A DNA stretch of 64,000 nucleotides from Granulibacter bethesdensis (GTDB taxonomy: Bacteria; Pseudomonadota; Alphaproteobacteria; Acetobacterales; Acetobacteraceae), in NCBI RefSeq assembly GCF_001889545.1, contig NZ_CP018194.1, positions 1,896,501 to 1,960,500 on the forward strand. Direction: 5' to 3'. A model generated the notes under the pieces. The model was not told where the DNA came from. It was given only the letters and a program-made list of their open reading frames with translations, and searched no databases. The stretch's first letter is position 1. Every line of letters begins with the position of its first letter. Positions 59,574 to 64,000 of the stretch are shown here, one piece after another. The position numbers and the translations under genes are program-made.

Positions 59574-62042
59574 TTACTCCGCCGCGTTCATCATGCCGAT
59601 GGAGGCCATCGGTTTAAATTCATGCTTGTCCTTACCGGACACACGCTCCGACCATGGATCGACCTGGGCAAATTTCTGCGAGAACACGAAGCGGTCGAAA
59701 TAATGACGACGCCGTTCCCTGTCTTCCAGAACCTGCTTGCGGATTTCAGGAATCCCGACGCGCTTGGTCCATTTATAGATACGCTCCAGATAACGCGCCT
59801 GCTCCCGGTACATCTGCACCAGTGCGACAATGACTTCCAGCGCCTCATCTTCATCCGGCACCAGACCGAGCACTTCCGTACCACGGATATCGAGGCCAGC
59901 GGCTCCGGCAAAATGGATTTCATATCCGGAATCCACACAGATCACACCGACATCCTTGCAGGTTGCCTCGGCACAGTTACGCGGGCAACCGGAGACTGCC
60001 ATCTTCACTTTGGCAGGTGTCCATGATCCCCACATGAACTTTTCGATGCGGATGCCGAAACCGGTTGAATCCTGCGTTCCGAACCGGCACCAATCAGAGC
60101 CGACACAGGTTTTGACCGTGCGCAGACCTTTTGCATAAGCATGGCCAGAGACAAACCCCGCCTTGCCGAGATCAGACCAGACGGCAGGCAGATCTTCCTT
60201 ACGGATGCCCAGCATGTCGATGCGCTGACCACCCGTGACCTTCACCGCCGGAATGGCAAATTTATCGACCACATCGGCAATTGCCCGCAGCTCCGCCGCG
60301 CTGGTCATGCCACCCCACATGCGCGGCACCACGGAATAGGTACCGTCTTTCTGGATATTGGCATGCACACGCTCATTGACGAAGCGTGACTGGTAATCAT
60401 CGGCATATTCATCCGGCCATTCGCAGACCAGATAATAATTCAGCGCCGGACGACATTTGGAGCAACCACAGGAGGTTTTCCACTCCAGCTCCTGCATGAC
60501 TGCCGGGATGGTTTTCAGACCCTTCGCGCGGATCAGGCGGCGCACATCATCATGCCCCAGCGTGGTGCAGCTACAGACAGGCTGCACCGCCGCCGGCTGA
60601 TACCCATCGCCCAGCGTCAACGTCATCACCTGCTCCACCAGACCGGTGCAGGAACCGCAGGATGCCGATGCTTTCGTATGCGCCCGCACATCGTCGAGCG
60701 TGGTCAGTCCTTTCGTCTGGATGGCGCTGACGATCGCGCCCTTGCATACGCCGTTGCAGCCGCAGATCTCTGCGTCATCCGGTAAGGCTGCAACGGCCGC
60801 CGTAGGGTCCAGCGGGGTGCCTCCCTGATAGGCCTGACCAAAAATCAGCGTGTCACGCATCTCGCTGATATTGGCAGCTTTCTTGCGCAGGTCGTTGAAC
60901 CATGCACCATCGGAGGTATCCCCGAACAGCACGGTGCCGATGATACGCTCGTTCTGGAGAATGACACGCTTGTAAACACCGGCCGCCGCATCACGCAGGA
61001 CGATTTCCTCACGGTCGTCTCCATCGGCGAAATCACCGACCGAGAATAGATCAACGCCGGTGACTTTCAGCTTCGTTGCCGTTTCGCTGTGTACAAAACC
61101 GCTGGTGGTCTGTCCGGCCAGAACGGCAGCCGCGACACGCGCCATATCGTAAAGCGGCGCCACCAGACCGTAGGTACGGCCATCGACCTCCACACATTCG
61201 CCCAGAGCAAGAATGTCAGGATCAGAGGTCAGCATTGTGGCATCGACCTTGATCCCGCGCCCGACTTCCAGACCAGCCTGCTTCGCCAGCCATGTATTGG
61301 GGATGATACCAGCCGCAACAACGACCAGATCAGCCGGAAGCTCCGTCCCATCTGCCAGTGTGACAGAGCTGACATGCCCCTTGTCATCACCATTGAAGAT
61401 TTTCGTATTCGCGCCGGTGATGACGTGAATACCCTTTGATTCAATCGCCTTTTGCAGCAGATAGGCGGAAGCACTGTCCAGTTGCCGCTCCATCAGCGTC
61501 GGTGCAAGATGCAGTACCGTGACATCCATACCCTGCGCATTCAGACCGGCCGCGGCCTCCAGCCCCAGCAGACCGCCGCCGAGCACCACCGCCCGTGGCA
61601 GCACACCGGCTTTCGACTGTGCCGCCAGCATCATCGCCTGCACATCGTCCAGATCGCGATAGGTCAGCACACCCGCAAGATCACGACCGGGGATCGGCGG
61701 AATGAACGGCACGGAGCCGGTCGCAATCACCAGACGATCATAGGATTCCACAACACCATGATCAGAGGTAACGGTTTTCGCAGCCCGATCGATCTCAACG
61801 ATCTTATGGCCTTTATAGAGGGTGATGCCGTGATCAATATACCATCCATCGCCATGGATGATGATCTGCTCATAGGTTTTTTCGCCGGACAAAACAGGCG
61901 AAAGCATGATGCGATCATAGTTCACCCGCGGCTCGGCATTGAAGATCGTAACGTCGTACCGATCCGGAGCCTGCTCGAACAGATGTTCCAGCATACGGCC
62001 TGGCGCCATGCCATTGCCGATGATGACAAGTTTCTCAGTCAT
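59574..62042 (-). CDS. nirB: NAD(P)H-dependent assimilatory nitrite reductase large subunit
   Basis: The 822-residue enzyme reduces nitrite by six electrons to ammonium. It has an N-terminal FAD/NAD part (LVIIGNGMAPGRMLEHLFEQ, AVVLGGGLLGLEAAAGL), a BFD-like [2Fe-2S] segment (CGCNGVCKGAI...CGSCTGLV), a second cysteine-rich segment and a C-terminal sirohaem/[4Fe-4S] part with CVGSDWCRFGTQDS and GCPRNCAEATCKD. All these ligands look intact. It follows the transporter gene by 22 bases. Confidence 0.96.
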   Translation of the reverse strand: MTEKLVIIGNGMAPGRMLEHLFEQAPDRYDVTIFNAEPRVNYDRIMLSPVLSGEKTYEQIIIHGDGWYIDHGITLYKGHKIVEIDRAAKTVTSDHGVVESYDRLVIATGSVPFIPPIPGRDLAGVLTYRDLDDVQAMMLAAQSKAGVLPRAVVLGGGLLGLEAAAGLNAQGMDVTVLHLAPTLMERQLDSASAYLLQKAIESKGIHVITGANTKIFNGDDKGHVSSVTLADGTELPADLVVVAAGIIPNTWLAKQAGLEVGRGIKVDATMLTSDPDILALGECVEVDGRTYGLVAPLYDMARVAAAVLAGQTTSGFVHSETATKLKVTGVDLFSVGDFADGDDREEIVLRDAAAGVYKRVILQNERIIGTVLFGDTSDGAWFNDLRKKAANISEMRDTLIFGQAYQGGTPLDPTAAVAALPDDAEICGCNGVCKGAIVSAIQTKGLTTLDDVRAHTKASASCGSCTGLVEQVMTLTLGDGYQPAAVQPVCSCTTLGHDDVRRLIRAKGLKTIPAVMQELEWKTSCGCSKCRPALNYYLVCEWPDEYADDYQSRFVNERVHANIQKDGTYSVVPRMWGGMTSAAELRAIADVVDKFAIPAVKVTGGQRIDMLGIRKEDLPAVWSDLGKAGFVSGHAYAKGLRTVKTCVGSDWCRFGTQDSTGFGIRIEKFMWGSWTPAKVKMAVSGCPRNCAEATCKDVGVICVDSGYEIHFAGAAGLDIRGTEVLGLVPDEDEALEVIVALVQMYREQARYLERIYKWTKRVGIPEIRKQVLEDRERRRHYFDRFVFSQKFAQVDPWSERVSGKDKHEFKPMASIGMMNAAE

Positions 62043-62064
62043 GATTCTGATCCAGTCAAAATTC

Positions 62065-63309
62065 TTATTGTGCAGCTTGCAGAATCATCGACTGACGGCG
62101 CATGGCCCGGATCGCAACATGCATCCATATCATCGAGGCAAGAATAACCACGAACAGAAGCATGAAGCAGCTCTGCCACAATCCTGTCTGATCCTTCAGA
62201 AAACCGAAGATGATCGGAAAGACAAATCCACCCAGACCACCGATCAGGCCGACGATACCTCCAACAGCACCGACGGAATCCGGATAATAGCTCGGAACAT
62301 GCTTGTAGACAGCGGCCTTACCCAGGCTCATGACGAAACCAAGCACGAAAGCAACGATCACGAAGATAACGGGACCGATTCCAGCGACACCTCCCCCGGC
62401 ATGTGCGGGAAAAGACAGGATCAGGGTCGCCAGAGCTGCAACACCGAACATCGCATACAACACGCGACGTGCACCGATCCGGTCAGACAGAATGCCACCA
62501 TACGCACGGAATACACTGCCGGGGATGGAATAGCATGCCGCCACCAGACCTGCTGTTTCGAGATCCATCCCATACACGCCCACCAGATAGCGCGGCAGCC
62601 ACAGTGCCAGAGCAACAAATCCGCCAAAAGCAAAGAAATAATAGAGGCTGAACCGCCAGACCTGCATATGGCGCAGCGGAGCGAATTCATTCCAGAAGCT
62701 GCCGCGGCGCTGCACGCTTTGCGGCTCATCGGGGGTGAGGAACCAGAATGCCGCAGCCGTCAGCACCAGCGCAGCAGCCCAGACCGGCGGCACAGCGCGC
62801 CAGCCCCAACCCGCCACCACCAGCGGCGCCAGCAGTTTCGTGACGGCAGCACCCACATTGCCAGCTCCGAAAATGCCCAGTGCTGTGCCCTGCTTTATCT
62901 GCGAAAAGAATGGCGAAACATAGGACACGCCTACCGCGAAAGAACCACCGGCAATGCCAATGCCAAGCCCTGCCAGCAGCATGGTTTCATAGCTATGCGC
63001 GAAAGACAGCAGCAGCGTCGCCACAGCGGCAGTCAGCATGACGGCAACATAAACCGCCCGTCCACCCCAGCGGCTGGCCCAGATACCCAGCAGCAGGCGG
63101 GACAGCGAGCCGGTCAGGATCGGTGTGCCAAGCAGCAGCCCGAACTGCGTTTCGTTCAGATGCAGTTCCTGCCTGATCCTGACGCCAATAATGGCGAAAA
63201 TGGTCCAGACGGCGAAACAGATGGTAAAGGCAAATGTGGACATCCAGAGTGCGCGCGAAGCACCGTCACGCGGCTCGACCGGAAGTGGGGAGGCAGTTCC
63301 GTCGGTCAT
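62065..63309 (-). CDS. narK: Nitrate/nitrite transporter (MFS, NarK/NasA type)
   Basis: The 414-residue inner-membrane protein has about 12 hydrophobic segments and the nitrate-nitrite-porter signature regions GIAGGSFAVGVSYVSPFF and GFVMSLGKAAVYKHVPSYYP. It supplies nitrate to the reductase encoded in the same operon. I chose the ATG at 63309, behind GGAGAG; another ATG four codons upstream is possible. It is the first enzyme gene of the operon after the intergenic regulatory region. Confidence 0.93.
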   Translation of the reverse strand: MTDGTASPLPVEPRDGASRALWMSTFAFTICFAVWTIFAIIGVRIRQELHLNETQFGLLLGTPILTGSLSRLLLGIWASRWGGRAVYVAVMLTAAVATLLLSFAHSYETMLLAGLGIGIAGGSFAVGVSYVSPFFSQIKQGTALGIFGAGNVGAAVTKLLAPLVVAGWGWRAVPPVWAAALVLTAAAFWFLTPDEPQSVQRRGSFWNEFAPLRHMQVWRFSLYYFFAFGGFVALALWLPRYLVGVYGMDLETAGLVAACYSIPGSVFRAYGGILSDRIGARRVLYAMFGVAALATLILSFPAHAGGGVAGIGPVIFVIVAFVLGFVMSLGKAAVYKHVPSYYPDSVGAVGGIVGLIGGLGGFVFPIIFGFLKDQTGLWQSCFMLLFVVILASMIWMHVAIRAMRRQSMILQAAQ

Positions 63310-63340
63310 AGGGCTCTCCAATCACGGAGCCGCTGGCCCG

Positions 63341-63356
63341 GCAAGGAGGGTGCCGG
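63341..63356 (-). promoter_or_regulatory. Candidate sigma-54 (-24/-12) element upstream of the nitrate transporter gene
   Basis: On the minus strand GGCACCCTCCTTGC has GG and GC separated by exactly ten bases, with GGCAC and TTGC matching the sigma-54 consensus. It also forms a CCGGCA/TGCCGG dyad. Transcription would start near 63330, about 20 bases before the gene. Confidence 0.45.
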
Positions 63357-63383
63357 AATCATCAGGCGGCTGCGCCATGAAAC

Positions 63384-63460
63384 AAAAAATCGCTCAAGGG
63401 AGGAGTAGGAACACCTGCAAGCAGATGAACAGCCTCTCCGTTCTCCGGCGTCTTTGCCTG
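63384..63460 (-). promoter_or_regulatory. Candidate NasT-type antitermination leader
   Basis: The minus-strand transcript would contain GGC-AAAGAC-GCC, a small hairpin whose six-base loop has A at position 1 and G at 4, the known ANTAR-protein recognition pattern. A GGAGAGG...CCTACTCC pairing and a run of six U follow. The hairpins are weak, so this is a proposal. Confidence 0.35.
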
Positions 63461-63647
63461 GATGCGCCCGCCTTTAGACGCTAACCGTGTTTCAAGCCTT
63501 CATTGGCCACCGCAGGTCGTAGGGTTAATATACAAATGAAATGCCGCGATGTCGTGCATTTTTTGGCCTAAAAGCCGTGTCAATTTGCGTTTTGAGACAA
63601 AATTTGCCTTTATTTTGATCTTTTATGTTCAAATAATAAGCAATTGA

Positions 63648-64000
63648 TTAAATTACAGCCTTCTGCCGAAGGATGTAATTGTCCATATCATCCGGATCAA
63701 ACAACTCTCCGGTGAAGAATCCGTCAGGCCCCAGCGTCAGCCCGGCCAGATTGGCCCCAACCGGGGTTGGACTGGTCAAAGCCCCTTCCACCTTCGCATT
63801 GGCCCCCGGCAAGGGATAGCCCAGCCCGCTGATGGCTGCGCGATACAGATCCGGGCGATAGGTGTTGGCAGCGATACAGGCATTCTCCGCGCTGTGCTCC
63901 AGATAGTTCCAGCGGGCCAGTTGTGCATAAAACCACATCGCATGGCTTTTCCACGGGAAAGTGGCGGCACGGGCAAAGGGGACGAGAAAATCCGGCACCA
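63648..64000 (-). CDS. NasS/NrtA-like nitrate-binding protein, N-terminus outside window
   Basis: The frame enters from the right edge and ends at 63648, giving the last 117 or so residues. Segments FPWKSHAMWFYAQLARWNYL, TYRPDLYRAAISGLGYPLP and DGFFTGELFDPDDMDNYIL match the C-terminal part of the CmpA/NrtA/NasF substrate-binding family. The place directly upstream of the transporter-nirB-nirD-nasA genes, on the same strand, fits NasS, the cytosolic nitrate/nitrite sensor of NasST systems. A periplasmic NrtA of an ABC importer is the alternative; the missing N-terminus (signal peptide or not) would decide. Confidence 0.8.
   Translation of the reverse strand, partial: VPDFLVPFARAATFPWKSHAMWFYAQLARWNYLEHSAENACIAANTYRPDLYRAAISGLGYPLPGANAKVEGALTSPTPVGANLAGLTLGPDGFFTGELFDPDDMDNYILRQKAVI

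Larger units (their letters stand above)
63310..63647. other. Regulatory intergenic region upstream of the nas operon
   Basis: This 338-bp region lies between the NasS/NrtA-like gene and the transporter. On the minus strand it holds a TTGACA box (63583-63578), a GGCAAAGACGCC hairpin (63458-63447), a U-tract (63389-63384) and a GG-N10-GC element (63354-63341). Its left-hand AT-rich part is 63520-63647. No gene was seen. Confidence 0.6.

Overview
The window looks like chromosome of an alphaproteobacterium of the acetic acid bacteria group (Acetobacteraceae). This is an inference from GC-rich codon use, the assimilatory nas cluster order, the NsrR/Hmp pair, the DUF4169, DUF2239 and DUF3597 families and the general character of the proteins. 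A Granulibacter-like organism would fit, but species cannot be proved from sequence reading alone. Most of the window is ordinary core genome, interrupted by one accessory block.

Layout. Positions 1-5621 (minus) hold most of a very large strand-loop-strand repeat adhesin that runs off the left edge. Positions 6023-11037 (plus) are purine synthesis genes purC-purS-purQ-purL, with a Rap1a/Tai-like secreted protein inserted between purS and purQ, then bolA and a CGFS glutaredoxin. Next come a divergent nsrR/hmp nitric-oxide defence pair, a DUF3597 gene and a catalase-peroxidase with an export signal. Positions 16020-21770 (minus) carry leuCDB and the ribosomal/tRNA-modification operon rpsP-rimM-trmD-rplS. 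A prepilin-type peptidase and a LysE-family exporter follow.

Positions 23618-33542 hold a complete type I-E CRISPR-Cas system: cas3, then casA-casB-cas7-cas5-cas6-cas1-cas2 as a tightly overlapping operon, then an array of 19 identical 28-bp repeats and 18 spacers of 33 bp. One spacer encodes a motif typical of conjugative coupling proteins (TraG/VirD4). The array abuts a truncated, frameshifted benzoylformate-decarboxylase-like gene. Beyond it lies a small minus-strand cluster (DUF2239, DUF1330 and a frameshifted alpha/beta hydrolase), which ends at tRNA-Ser(CGA).

Positions 37008-50095 (plus) return to core genes: rplU-rpmA, obgE-proB, proA-nadD-rsfS-rlmH-gpmI, an EnvC-like protein, ctpA, rppH, a sugar-nucleotide epimerase and a YbaK protein. 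Several small proteins follow, then mtaP and hemF, and an emrAB efflux pair. The right end is an assimilatory nitrate/nitrite operon on the minus strand, in transcription order: a NasS/NrtA-like protein (partial), a regulatory intergenic region, a nitrate/nitrite transporter, nirB, nirD and the nitrate reductase. The reductase makes nitrite, NirBD reduces it to ammonium, and the transporter supplies the substrate.

The least explained items are the amplifying adhesin gene, the Rap1a-like gene in the purine operon, the dyads upstream of cas3 and casA, the gene remnant at the array end, and the mixed sigma-54/antitermination signals upstream of the nas operon. All database identities here are from memory of protein families; no search was run.
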